A DNA stretch of 64,000 bases from Paraphoma chrysanthemicola (GCA_020744225.1 JAGMWG010000004.1:1860001-1924000); one strand, 5' to 3'. Positions 45,401-56,945 are shown, counted from the first letter of the stretch. The notes: generated from the letters alone by a model not told the origin. Numbers and translations: made by a program.

Positions 45401-48400
45401 GATTAGATTGAGGAAACAGGATGGATCAGCGTTTAGGTAGAGAATGTCGCAGTATCCACACAATCATGTTCGACTCAAAAGGAACAAATTTATTCCCATA
45501 ACTACGTGCACTTTACTGTATGCTCTACAATCGACGAAAAACCACATCTTCATCCAACTAGCTATTTTATACAACGCTACAAGACCCATTACTCACACCC
45601 CTCAATCCGGAGAATCAATCCGCATTACCTCTCTAGAAATCCGAAACATACCCTCCCACCCCAAAATCAACCCGCCCTCCCAATCCACGCAATCCCAAAC
45701 ACAAATCAAAGATAGCAAACCAGATCTCAACCCTGCCCGTCCGCCTTGCTTTGCTGCGCTGTCCGCCTCACCCCACAAAATGACGTCGTCAGATTATGCG
45801 ATCGTCGATACGCGGGCCGATTTGGTGGCGGGCGGTGGTGTTGAGGGGTAGGCCCTGGTTGGAGGTTTGGGACATGGGCATGTCCATGTTAGTCGAGCAA
45901 GGGTAGGCTGGAGATTTTTTAGGTGTCAGGTGCGATGGAGATCGGGCGTGGATATAAGTTAGTGTGGGTGTTATCAAGCGAGGTTTTTGGATTGGTAAGT
46001 GAGTGTGACTGTTTGGGTTGTGTGAAATTTAATTTTTTGGTATTTTGAGTATTCTTGGTATCATGGAGGGGTCTTGAGCTTGAGACGTTTGATAAGCTCA
46101 ACAGAGAGAATCTCAAGGCAAGTAGTACAGATGTATAAGAAGCTAGAGTGAGGAAAAGCGGTATCGTGAGTCGATGTACCATGTAGGCACTAGTGTGGGC
46201 GGTTGAGGTGTGAATTGAGATTAGCATGATGGAGCAAGTCGTGATCTTGGAGAGGTGATGGGAACACTGCACGCGGAGAAGGTTTGATAGCCATACACAG
46301 CATTCAAGATGGACGTGTGTGTACACGTATTGGTTTTAATGCTGCTCAATCCAGTAATTGAGGCTCGGGTATTTGATGTGAAATGCCTTGATCAGGTGAA
46401 TAGCTCAACCCGTCCATCGATTTTCCATTGCACCCTGTACTTTATAGGCTCGTATGTACAGCGAATCTGACAAGTCTCATAAGCTATCTACACTATACTT
46501 TATCGTTCATCTATTCGCTGTGCTATCAAGTGTGCTGTGTAAGATGCGCGATGTATGACGTTGCAGCAAGCCACCGCGCCAGAAGAGGAAGGCACAATTG
46601 CGGTACCCACTTGAGTGCATCGCCCTTGATTCCCTGCAGCGGCTTTTTATTAAGCTTAAATCGACTCCCGCTGCAGCAGTGGCTAAATGCAATTGTTGTT
46701 GAGCGTGTCGACAGAAATTTTTCTCTTAGAGATGTACAGGCCCCATTTGGCGGATTGACATGCAGCCATTGACTCTGCAAGCCACAAAGCTTGCTACGGG
46801 GTGTTGATAGACATGCCAAATACGATGGCACACAGCTTATCCGGATTATGGTGCATCAAGCTGATGCTGCAACTTACTCATACCGCGCAATTGGCTAGAG
46901 TATGCGGTGTAGCCGGCCACATAGAGAGCCGCGGCGCGAATGTGATTCTTTGCCGTTGAGATTGACCGTGAGTACAGTGTCCTCGGCGTCTTCAGAGCAC
47001 CAGAGATTTCACGTGGAAACTTAGCGTGAACGCGGGAGGAACAAATCTGTCACATCGAAAGGAAGCCTTTGTGGCAGGTGAGCGCCACGCTCCGTGCGCG
47101 TTGACTCGCAATGTCCTTGAAGTGGAGTGTGGCTTCATAAAATCTCCATCGCTAAAGGCTGGGCATCATTTGAGGTTGGCGAAGAGCTTTGCAGGACCCA
47201 CCGATGCGAAGCGGTCCAGAAGCTGCGCGGCTCCAGAAACCCTTGTGGCTTGTGTGAGATTGATTGCAACTCTGATGTGCGATGAAACAAATTCGATAAA
47301 CATAGCATGAGTTTGCTACATACGCCATGCTCGCGAAGTTTACACTACTCTAAGGTCCCAAAGTTTCTGGCGGTCGTCCCGCAGCATGTGTTTGTGGCGC
47401 TGGGCACGACAGTGCACCGGTACGGTCTGGCGATAAATATCGAATTGAAGATCATCGATGAATCTCAGATTGTCATGCGCTCTGTGCGAGCCGCACAACG
47501 ACTGGAGATGAAAGGACAGCCCGAACGCTGCACCGGAAATATTTTCTGCGCCGTGGGGTTGGAAGCTCTTGCAGCCGACCAAAGATAGGGTGAATGGGCG
47601 ACTGCATCCTGAGACGTACGAGGACACTCGCTGGTCTGCTTGTGGCAGCTTGCTCCATGGTTGTGGATGCAGCAAAACAAGCCTCGAGGACTAGTGCCCC
47701 TTTTCACGTGAGTCTCAATCAGCCGGCATAGCGCTAGCGTCTGACTCGGCTGATCAGAGATGGTACGGGATCGTCTTGAGACTCGGGAATTTGGATCTCT
47801 TCATCAATTGCATTCGGCTTTAATAATGATTGTAGTAGCTGGCTCGATGCAGCACTGCTTGGCGGCAGTTATTGTCTCGGACTGGTGCCTGTCGTGATTG
47901 TGCAGACGGTGCTGAGCATACATAGTGTGTAGTGAACTCGCCATACCTTCCCAAGACCACCAGTAGTAGACGGCAGGCGCGACTTGAGCGCACACGAAAG
48001 TTCCACAGTAAAATGTAGTGGCGGTGAGTGGGCAGCAGCCAAACCAAGATGTAGCTGCCTTGGGCACACCCTCACTGGCTGGGGCGCTGAGGATTCTTCT
48101 CGATGGTCACTCGCCTGACATGGTGGTCGACAGTGGTGGTGCAAGGGTCCTCAGGTTAACGGGGATCGGCGTTCTGGCAAATGCGGTGAGTAGCGAGTCG
48201 CTGCACGCGGGGCGCTAACCTTGCGTGCTCAGACATGCCTTGGCTGCTGTCAAGGCTGGAGTTGTGCAGAGGCTGGCGACGCGGCGATTGTTGGGAAGTG
48301 AGCAGCGGAGCGGCTGTTGCACGGCGACACAGCGGCGAGGAGCACAAGGCCACGAAGGCGGCCGTTGAGCCGCGGTTGAGTACCAGTGCTGAATGGCCTG

Positions 48401-49237
48401 ATGCGAGCACAACGAGGGGCATCAGTCCTGCAAGATGCACACCATGCCGATCGCGGATATACAAGGTACTGCGAAGATAACCAAGAGCGTGCTATGGATG
48501 GCAAAGACGGCGCAGAAAGCACGGCATCAGTCACGGAAAGCAGTCATGAGTGCTTCGTATATGTCCTGCTCCTCGCAATCAATCGGCGTGGCCCAGCGGC
48601 GTGGATGCGCCCGAGCCGTGTCTTCCATGCTCCATGCTGTCTCGTGAGGCCGTGGTAGCAAGGAGGGGCAGGCAGTGGTCTCATGACTCCACGCCCAAGA
48701 TGCTTGCGCAAGATCTCATCACCGCGCTTATCAGGAAACAGGATGACGGGGTGCTGAGCCCGCAGCGAGCCGGCAAGACGACGGCGCCCCTCGATGCTCG
48801 CTGTAAGATGAGCCATGACAGCCCGCACTGCAGGCTGATGCTGGATGCACAGCACATGTTTCAGCGGGCAGTGGTGCATAACACTGGTGAATGGTGCTAT
48901 TCGACCAGCTAAGACGAGTTGGTCGAGAGCGGGCCCACCAATGGACGTGCTGCCGTGATGCCAATTTCGTGAGCGACAGGGGTGCTAGGCAACGCGCCCT
49001 CACTTTAAAGCTCTGCGAGCCCTTGGCCAGCGCTGAGAATTTCTTTATCCTTCTTCCTCGCTCCACTGCTGCCAGCCTTCTGTCCAGCTCGAGTCTGCCT
49101 TCCCTCTAGCTGCATCCCCCCAGCGAAGAGCCTTCCCTTACCCTTTTGTAATAAACAAACAGAGAGCTTGCCTCCTGCCTCTCTTATCTTTCCGCCCACA
49201 ACAGTCACCCGACTTCTACACACACTCAACTGCAAAT
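45401..49237. other. Large intergenic region (3.8 kb)
   Basis: No gene recognised on either strand. Open frames (for example 45919-46326 minus and several at 47.3-48.9 kb) lack codon-like composition, domains or joinable introns. The last 250 bp is a pyrimidine-rich promoter/5' UTR of the PH-domain gene. Non-coding RNA cannot be excluded. Confidence 0.4.
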
Positions 49238-51443
49238 ATGTCTGCCGTCGAAGCTCAAAAGACCACCGACGTCCCCGTTGTGGGCTCCGTTGACCCTGCG
49301 CCCGCACCCGTGGAGCCCGTCAAGATTGACAACTTTGTGACCCCGACTGAGGGCGCCACGCCAGCCACGGAAGAGCCCAAGGCCGCGACCGAGGAGGCCA
49401 CACCGGCGCCGGCTGCGGTCGAAGAGAAGAAGGATGAGGTCAAGCCGGAGGTCAAGGTTGCTGAGCCCATCTACAGCGGCGCGCTCGGCTACAAGGCTCC
49501 TGGTCTGAAGAAGTGAGTATTGCAGGCAATGCAAGTTTCCCTAGAGGAAGACTGATAGATGAACAGCGCTTTCCGCTACTCCAAGAAGTATTTCTGGTTC
49601 GGCGAGGAGTCCGTCCCAGCCTCGAATCTCCGCGAGTACCTCCGTGGCGAGAAGCCCGAGATTGCCCACGGTGTCGCAGCCTGGTCCAGCCAGACTGGCA
49701 AGGGTCTGCTTTACTTTGTCAAGCACGCCGACCAGAAGGAGAACCCCGCAGGTGTTCTGAACTTGGTGCGCACACTCATCGCTTGACATTGACGACGTGG
49801 CTAACATTTGCAAGGCTTACGCCGACAACCTGCACAAGGATGGCACCGTCGCCTTTGCCTTCAAGATCTCTGGCCACAAGCACGCCTTCGAGGCGCAGAC
49901 CGCGCCTGAGCGTGATGGCTGGTTCGTCGCCGTCGAGAAGGCCATTGCCGAGGCAAAGGAAGCCAAGGAGGGCATCGAGTCCAGCGAGGGTTACAAGGAG
50001 CAGAAGGAGAAGATTGGTGAGTACCACTTTTCTGGGTCGCACGTTGCATCGCGTGGAATTACGCGTGCCGCTAGCCCTGCATTTCGCTGACATCACCCAG
50101 GCAAGCCCACCACGCTAGCGGCTGCTACCGCATCCAGCTCCACACCCAAGAAGAGCACCGACGCTACGCCCAAGCCAGTGGAGACCGAGCCTGTCGCTGA
50201 GGGATCCACTGCTGTCGCACCTGTTCGCACCGGATCATCTTCCAGCAGCTCGTCCGATGAGGAAAAGAAGGCCAAGAAGTCAAAGTCAAAGTCCCGCTCA
50301 GCATCGCGCAAGCGCGCCTCTATCTTCGGTGGTCTTCTTGGAAAGAAGGACAAAGCCGAGGAGAAGGCCGAGCAGAAGAAGGAGGAGCACAAGGCTGAGG
50401 GCGAGGCCGCAAAGACCGAGCCCGAGGTCAAGAAGGATGAAGCTCCTATTGTCCCTGTAACTGAGAGTATGTTTACCATGTTGTTTGCAAAGATCTTGAC
50501 TGACCACACTCCAGTCCCTGTCACCGCTCCTGTCATCACCCAAGACATTCCCAAGGCCGGCGAGGAGCTGAAGACCGAGGCTGCCCCAGCCCCAGCCGTT
50601 GGTGCTGCTGTTGAAGAGTCTAAGCCAGTCGAGTCTTCTGCTAAGGTCGATGAGAAGCCCAAGCCTACTAAGCGTGGATCGATCTTCGGCACCTTCTTCG
50701 AGAAGGTCAAGTCTCCAACTCATGAGAAGAAGGAGCACGAGGTTGCCCCTCCTGTTCCGGCAAAGGAGACCGAGACCGCCCCTGCGGCTTCCAAGCCACT
50801 GGAAGAGGCACAAGTTGCAGTCCCAGCTACTGTTGAGCCAGTCCAGGACTCAACAACCCTGAAGACCGACGAGGCCAAGCCCTCAGAGCCAAAGCCAACC
50901 TCTACTCCCACCAAGGAGAAGGCTCACTTCCAATTCGGCAAATTCTTCGGTGGCTCAAAGGACCGATCCAAGTCGCCGGCGGCCACAGATAAGGCCCCCG
51001 CGCCAGCAGAGCCCAGCAAGGTTGATGAGGTCGCACCTCAAATCGAGGACACCACTGTCCCAGCTGCCCCCAAGGCAGAGGAGCCCGTTGTTGCTGCTCC
51101 CGTCACTGAGACCAAGGTCGAGTCAACCACCCAGGACAAGAAGGACGAGACCCCAGCCAAGAAGGAGAAGCGAGGATCCATCTTTGGCTCATTGGGACGC
51201 TCTTTGAGCAAGGCTACGTCCAAGAAGGACACCGCTGCCAAGAAGGAGACCACTCCCCCAACTACCGTCCCGGAAACCGCTGAGCCCAAGGACGACAAGG
51301 TGGCCGTGCCTGCTGTCGAAGACAAGAAGGAGACCCCCGCCGTCGCCGCCCCCGCTGAGAACAGCATCGGCGATGTTGTCCCGGAGGCCGTTACCGTTGG
51401 CGAGGCTCCGAAAAGCAACCCCACTGTGTCTACAACTGCATAA
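49238..51443 (+). CDS. Meu6-like PH-domain protein
   Basis: Five exons; joins LKN|AFRYSKKYFWF, VLNL|AYADNLHKDG, KIG|KPTTL and VTEI|PVTAPV, all GT-AG. An acidic Pro/Ala/Glu-rich N-terminus precedes a PH domain (KKYFWFGEESVPASNLREYL ... FAFKISGHKHAFEAQTAPER ... WFVAVEKAIAEAK), as in the fission-yeast meiotic expression up-regulated protein 6 family. The C-terminal half is disordered, with Ser-rich and Lys/Glu/Pro-rich tracts. It carries three copies of a K-R-x-S-I-F-G motif (KRASIFGGLL, KRGSIFGTFF, KRGSIFGSLG) and a related HFQFGKFFGG. Phosphoinositide or membrane binding is inferred from the PH fold. Confidence 0.85.
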
Positions 51444-52552
51444 AAAGGTTTGGTGGGAAGAAACCGCCTTACTCAACGATAGCCATGATGGAATGACGGA
51501 AAAGCAAAGATACCGCAACTCCCTCATCTAACCGCACGGCCGCCACCCTGATACCCCCAAAATCTGCCTTGGATCATGTACATGGATTCAGGCGCCTCTT
51601 TTGGATCGAGCTCCTCAGTTATACCCTCTCCTACCTGCTTTGTTTTCCCATTCGACCAACTCCTCGTCGCTCTTTCCCGTGGATCAGGATCTGTGCGGCA
51701 TTGATACGTCGAAGCTTGTCGGTTCGGTGCTTACGCCTTTTTCTAGATTGATACCACTCTGCACTTGTTCCTCTCCTTTTGATACCACTGTCGGGCTTTG
51801 GAAGCATTGTCTGTCATTTTTGCTGTCTGCTTTATCGCGCAATACCCCCCTGATACCCTCTGCGTACAGCCTTATTAGGAGTACACAAGCGGCCACTAGG
51901 GCACCCACGACGTAATAATCTCTAATCGAGTCTTGGTTTGTTCTTACAGAAATCGCACAAGATATGAATGTGATGTATAATCCGAGCTATCTCCTGATTG
52001 ATGTGCGACTTTGTTCGCCAAAATGCTACTCGCGGCGCAGTGCATATACAACCTCAGGCCAGCATGCAGCACCTGGCAACAGAGTGGTGATGTTGTCGAA
52101 GTACATTGGCCGCCTGTGGGTGGGTCTGTGGATAGCATGACGCATACGTTATTAATATTCTAGGCAAGTGCTGGTCCTCGCCGAGCTCACAACCCGCCCA
52201 CACAGGCCCGTCTAGTCCCCTTTGCCTGCATATGTGGCAAGCTGCCTTGGACGACACACACCCGAATCACGGGAGCAGCAGGATGCGCGATCGCGGCTAC
52301 CGGTACAAATGCAGTGAAGCGCGCCTTGCTCCATGTTGAACGACTGATCCTCAAGGCACAGGCACGGCGACCGCGCCCCGCAGCCCGACTAACTTGCCTC
52401 CCACAGATCGCTGGATACAGATCGCACACATGCCACGCTTCTTCGCTGGCCCTGACATTCCTCCATCATTTCTACCGCGCTTCTGTGCTTGTTTCTGCAC
52501 TCGCTAGCTGCGCGGCGCGACGGTAGTAGAGGGGCTCTGCAGTCAGTTCATC
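51444..52552. other. Intergenic
   Basis: Probable 3' UTR of the PH gene and promoter of the UBTD-type gene. Nothing else recognised. Confidence 0.4.
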
Positions 52553-53611
52553 ATGGTATGTCTGGCTCACCACCATGCCTAAGACCTCGGCTCCTGCTGC
52601 GCTACATTTGAGACAAGTTCTGACCTGGCCAGGGATGTTGCGCCTCCCGTCCAGAGGGCGACGGCCCAACTGAAGCCATTCGCGCGCATTCCTCGTCGCG
52701 CAACATCACAGCGCCGTCCACGCGACCAGGCTCGTCCCACTCGCCGCGCGGATCGCACGCCTCTCAGGGCAATCTACAACCATCTGCCAGCCGCCATGAG
52801 CCCGTCGATCGCCCAAACACGCCTCTCAAAGCTATACCCATGTTTCAGCGTTCGAAGCTGCCCAATTCGCTTGCTTCACCGGGCGCAAGTGGCAGAGGTC
52901 GCGTGAAGCCGCTCACGGATTCGACCAATCTGACGTGGACGCGCTCGCGACTCGACAAAGAGCGCAACGACTGGTGGGATACTCAAGTTACGGGGTCACA
53001 AGAGGTATGGGGTGCGATACGGCTCGCGGCGCAGTCGCTGCAGGCGGGCAAACTCAAGGATGCGCAACAGTGGCTCGAAACGATGGAATGCACCTGTCCA
53101 GCGGGCTGTCTTTGGAAGGGCGTATATGACTCGACTGGCGTTCTGTACAAGGTACCAGAGTGGCTTATAGTAGAGCCAGAAGGCCTGGTATCGGACACCG
53201 AGTCTGACGATGATGCTGCGACTGGCGCCACAGAGGGGCCACAGGAATCAGACCACGATGAAGACGATGAGCCTGCGCTTGTGCGTGTCAGGATCAGTCG
53301 CAATGGACAGGATGTTGTCCTCAAGTTACGGAGAAAGCAACAGATCGTCTCGATTGTCGAGAAGTTGAAGAAGCAAGCAGAGGTACGTAAGGCGCAGTGC
53401 GCGGGACAGGAGACTTACTTTCATTCCTGCTTTTGTTCATATACCGTCAAAGACGAGCGAGCCACTACTAACAGCTCTACAGCTGGACCCTTCTTGCAGG
53501 ATTCGTCTTGTCTATGGAGGGCGCGTCTACCACGACAACGACACACTTGAGTCGCACTCGTTCTGGGACTTTGCGAATGACTACGTTGTCAACGCGCTCA
53601 TCCTCGACTGA
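52553..53611 (+). CDS. Ubiquitin-domain protein of the UBTD/DC-UbP family, N-myristoylation motif
   Basis: Exon 1 is the start codon only (52553-52555). A 77-nt GT-AG intron joins it to exon 2 (52633-53382), and exon 3 is 53483-53611; 293 residues. The join gives MGCCASRPEG, a Gly-2 myristoylation plus Cys palmitoylation signal expected in this family. The conserved UBTD N-domain follows (TWTRSRLDKERNDWWDTQVTG, WLETMECTCPAGCLWKGVYD, YKVPEWLIVEPEGL). After an acidic linker comes a ubiquitin-like fold (VRVRISRNGQDVVLKLRRKQ ... CRIRLVYGGRVYHDNDTLES). It probably acts as an adaptor at membranes for ubiquitin enzymes. Starting at the in-frame Met at 52840 would delete the lipid anchor. Confidence 0.9.
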
Positions 53612-54425
53612 TTCCACCGAAGGCCTTGCTCTCTCATCACATGCCAATCTTGTGAGAGCATGGTGGCAGATCATACCGCCATACACCCCACTATTTCCCG
53701 CTGTCAAGTTACCCCGACGCAGAGAGTAACAGTTAGACATGTCATGTCATGTCTGTGTCGAATCGCCCTCACATTTCAGCGGCGTCGTACCCCCACGCAT
53801 CTTTCATATCACTTCCTTTCGGAATTCAACACTCTACTCCCATTACTTGAGTCGGGGTTTGGAGTCATTTAGATACCCCCTTCCCTATGTTTTGCCCCAA
53901 TCTATTGCGTACCAGGCCAAAGAGTCTTATCCTCGGCTGTCAGATATTTAGTCTCAACTCCGTAGTACAATCTAATACCTAATTTATGTCTCGCCTTGTC
54001 ACGTCCAGCTTGGTAGATGTGAGGTAGCGTGAACAAAGAACGTCGTCTGAAATGTCTACGATTGGGTTATGTGCTGATCTAACAAAAGGGCTACAGCGAC
54101 GCACAACCATGCACGAATAGTCGGCACAATTCTCACGTAGAGATCTTGTCAGTCTATCTCGAGGATGTGTGTGTATATGTTTTCCCTCCAGTGCGCCATT
54201 CCACAACAGTCATTATCTTCAGATCCACCATGCCCCACCATGACCCATCAGATTCCTCACACCCCTCCCTAACTTCACTCATTACTCTGACTCATCTCAC
54301 AATTCTTCTATTCTCGAAACATGTCGTAGGCGCCAACCATACCTCCCTGCCCCCATTGTGTTAGTAGTTTATAGATTTTTTAAATTTCAGAATCTCCAAT
54401 CATGTGTAATAAACACATCAACAAC
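53612..54425. other. Intergenic upstream of tRNA-Ile
   Basis: 3' region of the UBTD gene and 5' flank of the tRNA. No gene recognised. Confidence 0.4.
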
Positions 54426-54573
54426 GGTCGCTTAGCTCGTAAGCCTTCCCACCTTCACCTTCAACACACAACAGCATAGCTAACAATCATAACAGAGTTG
54501 GTTAGAGCGTGGTGCTAATAGCAACATCTGCTGTGATACGCCAAGGTCGCGAGTTCGACCCTCGTAGTGACCA
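54426..54573 (+). tRNA. tRNA-Ile(AAU) interrupted by two introns, one in the D-arm
   Basis: Removing 54439-54495 and 54521-54537 leaves a 74-nt tRNA with perfect cloverleaf: acceptor GGTCGCT/AGTGACC (one G.U), TA, D-stem GCTC/GAGC, loop AGTTGGTTA, anticodon stem TGGTG/CGCCA (one U.G) with loop CTAATAA, variable AGGTC, T-stem GCGAG/CTCGT, T-loop TTCGACC, discriminator A. Anticodon AAT is at 54517-54519. The 17-nt intron after position 37 is the standard site cut by the Sen endonuclease. The B box is intact; the A box is split by the first intron. A T-run terminator follows. Without the D-arm insert no 5' acceptor strand exists. Confidence 0.85.
54439..54495 (+). other. 57-nt spliceosomal-type intron inside the tRNA D-arm
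   Basis: Inserted between tRNA positions 13 and 14. Starts GTAAGC (the same donor as protein-gene introns here), has a pyrimidine-rich middle, branch-like GCTAAC at 54479-54484, and ends AACAG. The 12-nt branch-to-acceptor spacing and the length match mRNA introns of this genome. Confidence 0.8.
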
Positions 54574-54577
54574 TTTC

Positions 54578-54582
54578 TTTTT
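54578..54582 (+). terminator. Pol III T-run terminator of tRNA-Ile
   Basis: TTTCTTTTT begins two bases after the discriminator base; the five-T run is a canonical RNA polymerase III stop. Confidence 0.75.
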
Positions 54583-54899
54583 GCTGCCGCCGCGCTACAA
54601 CTGAACGGGATTGGAGTAGGATCGGTGGAGAAGATTTTTTTTGGGAATGGGTTGAAGAGGGACGATGGCATTGGATGTTCAGAGATGTCAGCGTACCGTC
54701 TTGTGTGGACGACAGAATGTTCATCCAATCTAATGAATCTCGAGAAACATCTTCATTTGGCCAAAGGAATGCAGCACTCGTGTCTTTCCGTATAGTGATG
54801 ATATCCAATTGCTTCCATTATCTCGTTTTTGAAACGCCATGATTATGCTCAGTCGCGCTATATACACTACAGCTACTACACGTACACTCCACAGGACAA
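54583..54899. other. Intergenic between tRNA-Ile and clf1 stop
   Basis: 3' flank of clf1. Nothing recognised. Confidence 0.4.
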
Positions 54900-56945
54900 T
54901 CACTCCCCATTTTCTGCCTCCTGGGCTGCCTTTGCTGCCTTCCACTTCTGCGCATTCGCCATGAGCTTCGCCAACTTGGCCGCGCTCTCGTCGTCTGCCG
55001 GGAACACGTAGTCGACATACTCTTCGAACTCGCCGTCGTCGAGCTTTCTCCTCTTCTTGACCTTGCGGGGCATTTGTTTCTCAATCTTCTCTTGGTCTTC
55101 GGAATTGCCGTGGATGGCTTCAAAGGAGCGCCAGGCGGTAAGCAGGGCGACACGGTCGGTGGTAAGTGAGAGGTCCTTGAGACGGGTGTGTGCGCGCGTG
55201 AAGATCTCACGGGCGCGAGATTTGGCAGCTTCGGACACGGGTCGGTCTTCGTCGTCTGCTGTGGTGTCGTTTTCCTCCGCGTCGTCCGGCACGCTGAGCT
55301 CGAATTGCGCCCAGGAGGTCCAGACTTTGACGTGGTCTGTTTTCTGGAGGAGGCGTTCGTACAGCGCGCGGGTGCGGTCGTACTCGCCTTCGCCTTCTTC
55401 AAAATCGATGTATGCTTTCCAGAGGAGCTCAGGCATGTCGAGTTGAGGCTCGTCCACTGCGAGCTCGAAGATGGCGCGGGCACGGTCGAGATCATCGAGA
55501 CCGCGTTCCAGCTCGGCGAATTTGATCCAGGTCTGGCAATTTGCGCCGTTCCATTCGATGTACTTGGTGTATAGCTGTCGGCATCGGTTGAACTCGAAGA
55601 GTTTCATCTCGAGCTCAATGTAACCTTTGAAGAGCTTGTCTTTCGGACACATGCCGATTGACTGGCCAAGCAGTTTTCGTGCAACTGCGAGCTGATTTTG
55701 CCGCACTTCAAAGTGGGCGAACATCAACCAGACCTTTGCGAATGTGAAGCGCTTGTGTGGGAGAAGACGTATACACTCTTGGTAGATCTGTCGGGTTCGC
55801 TCGATGTCGCGTGACACTGACTCCTCGTAGACAGCGTAGAATAACCACAAGTAGATGTATCGTCTCCAATGTCGCTTCTCCTGTGTTGGTGGTATCTGTG
55901 CAATAGCTCGCTCGTATACGTCTCGTACGCGATCAGTGTTGCCAGACGTCTCCTCTAATCGCGCAAAGTCGATCCAAGCGTCGTAGTTCTTGGGGTTCTC
56001 CTTGATCTGCTCTTCATAGTGTACTCTCCGTTTCGACAGGATGACATCCTCTATACCATCTCTGTCGCCAAATTGTTTCTCGAATTGTGTGAAGGCCTTG
56101 TGCAGGTTGATCGACTTCGATCGTGGCATGCGGTCCAGGGCAAACTTGTAAATGGCCCTCGCGCGCTCCAACTCCTTCAGCCTTGCCTCAAACTTGGCGT
56201 ACGACATGAAAAGCTTCTCGTCCATAAACTCGTCGCCCAATGTCTCCACTGCGGTACCGTAAACGTCGCGCACAAGGTCGCTGGTCCCGTTCTCTTCCTC
56301 AAACTTGGCCCACTTGATCCAGTTTCTCGGCTCTGGATGCACGACGGTGAAGCGCTCGTAGATTGCTCGTGCCCTCTCAAATTCTCCGTGTCTCTTCTCC
56401 AACTTGATGTATGATGACCATGCCGCCTCTTCTGGCTCCCACTGCATCCAGCGCTCAAACACAGACCGGGCTCCATCAATATTGCCCAGCGTCTCCTCCA
56501 TATACACGTATTTGTACCATAGCTTGTCGATTCGCGGCAGGATAGTCACGGCGCGGTCCAGCAAGTTCCTGGCATGGTTGATGTTCCTGTGCTTCATCTC
56601 TGCCTCAATGTATCGCAGCCATAGCGCAACGGCGGTACTGTCGACATCGAGGGCGCGCTCGAAGACGGACCGCGCACGCCTGAATTCCTTCTGCTCGAGC
56701 TCCCACTGCGCATAGCGCATCCAGTTGTTCATGTTGATCCTGTTGCGCCGCACATAGTCCTCGAACTCCTTCCTCTTTCGCCCTTGGAACTCGTGCAGCT
56801 CCTCGAGGTCCGCAAAGCGCTGCGTGGGCGCCTTGAGCTTGTCATCCTGCCGGTCGACGGCTTCGCGCAGCAGCTGTTCGGCGCTGATCTGGATGGGCGC
56901 GGCCGCCTTGTTCTTGACGCGCGGAGGTCCTCGCGAGCTCTCCAT
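54900..56945 (-). CDS. clf1: Pre-mRNA-splicing factor CLF1 (Crooked neck/Syf3)
   Basis: Core member of the Prp19-associated complex that scaffolds the spliceosome. Single exon, 681 residues. After VKNKAAAPIQISAEQLLREA, the family N-terminus, come a series of about fifteen HAT repeats (FEDYVRRNRINMNNWMRYAQ, ALWLRYIEAEMKHRNINHAR, LWYKYVYMEETLGNIDGARS, ...TWIKFAELERGLDDLDRARA). The tail is basic/acidic (RKVKKRRKLDDGEFEEYVDY). No intron, unlike most neighbours. The head faces prp31 with 271 bp between starts. Confidence 0.96.
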   Translation of the reverse strand: MESSRGPPRVKNKAAAPIQISAEQLLREAVDRQDDKLKAPTQRFADLEELHEFQGRKRKEFEDYVRRNRINMNNWMRYAQWELEQKEFRRARSVFERALDVDSTAVALWLRYIEAEMKHRNINHARNLLDRAVTILPRIDKLWYKYVYMEETLGNIDGARSVFERWMQWEPEEAAWSSYIKLEKRHGEFERARAIYERFTVVHPEPRNWIKWAKFEEENGTSDLVRDVYGTAVETLGDEFMDEKLFMSYAKFEARLKELERARAIYKFALDRMPRSKSINLHKAFTQFEKQFGDRDGIEDVILSKRRVHYEEQIKENPKNYDAWIDFARLEETSGNTDRVRDVYERAIAQIPPTQEKRHWRRYIYLWLFYAVYEESVSRDIERTRQIYQECIRLLPHKRFTFAKVWLMFAHFEVRQNQLAVARKLLGQSIGMCPKDKLFKGYIELEMKLFEFNRCRQLYTKYIEWNGANCQTWIKFAELERGLDDLDRARAIFELAVDEPQLDMPELLWKAYIDFEEGEGEYDRTRALYERLLQKTDHVKVWTSWAQFELSVPDDAEENDTTADDEDRPVSEAAKSRAREIFTRAHTRLKDLSLTTDRVALLTAWRSFEAIHGNSEDQEKIEKQMPRKVKKRRKLDDGEFEEYVDYVFPADDESAAKLAKLMANAQKWKAAKAAQEAENGE

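Noticed and set aside
45919..46326. 135-codon minus-strand ORF
   Set aside because: Composition (Thr/Ser/His/Asn) is what AT-rich intergenic DNA gives by chance; no family look.
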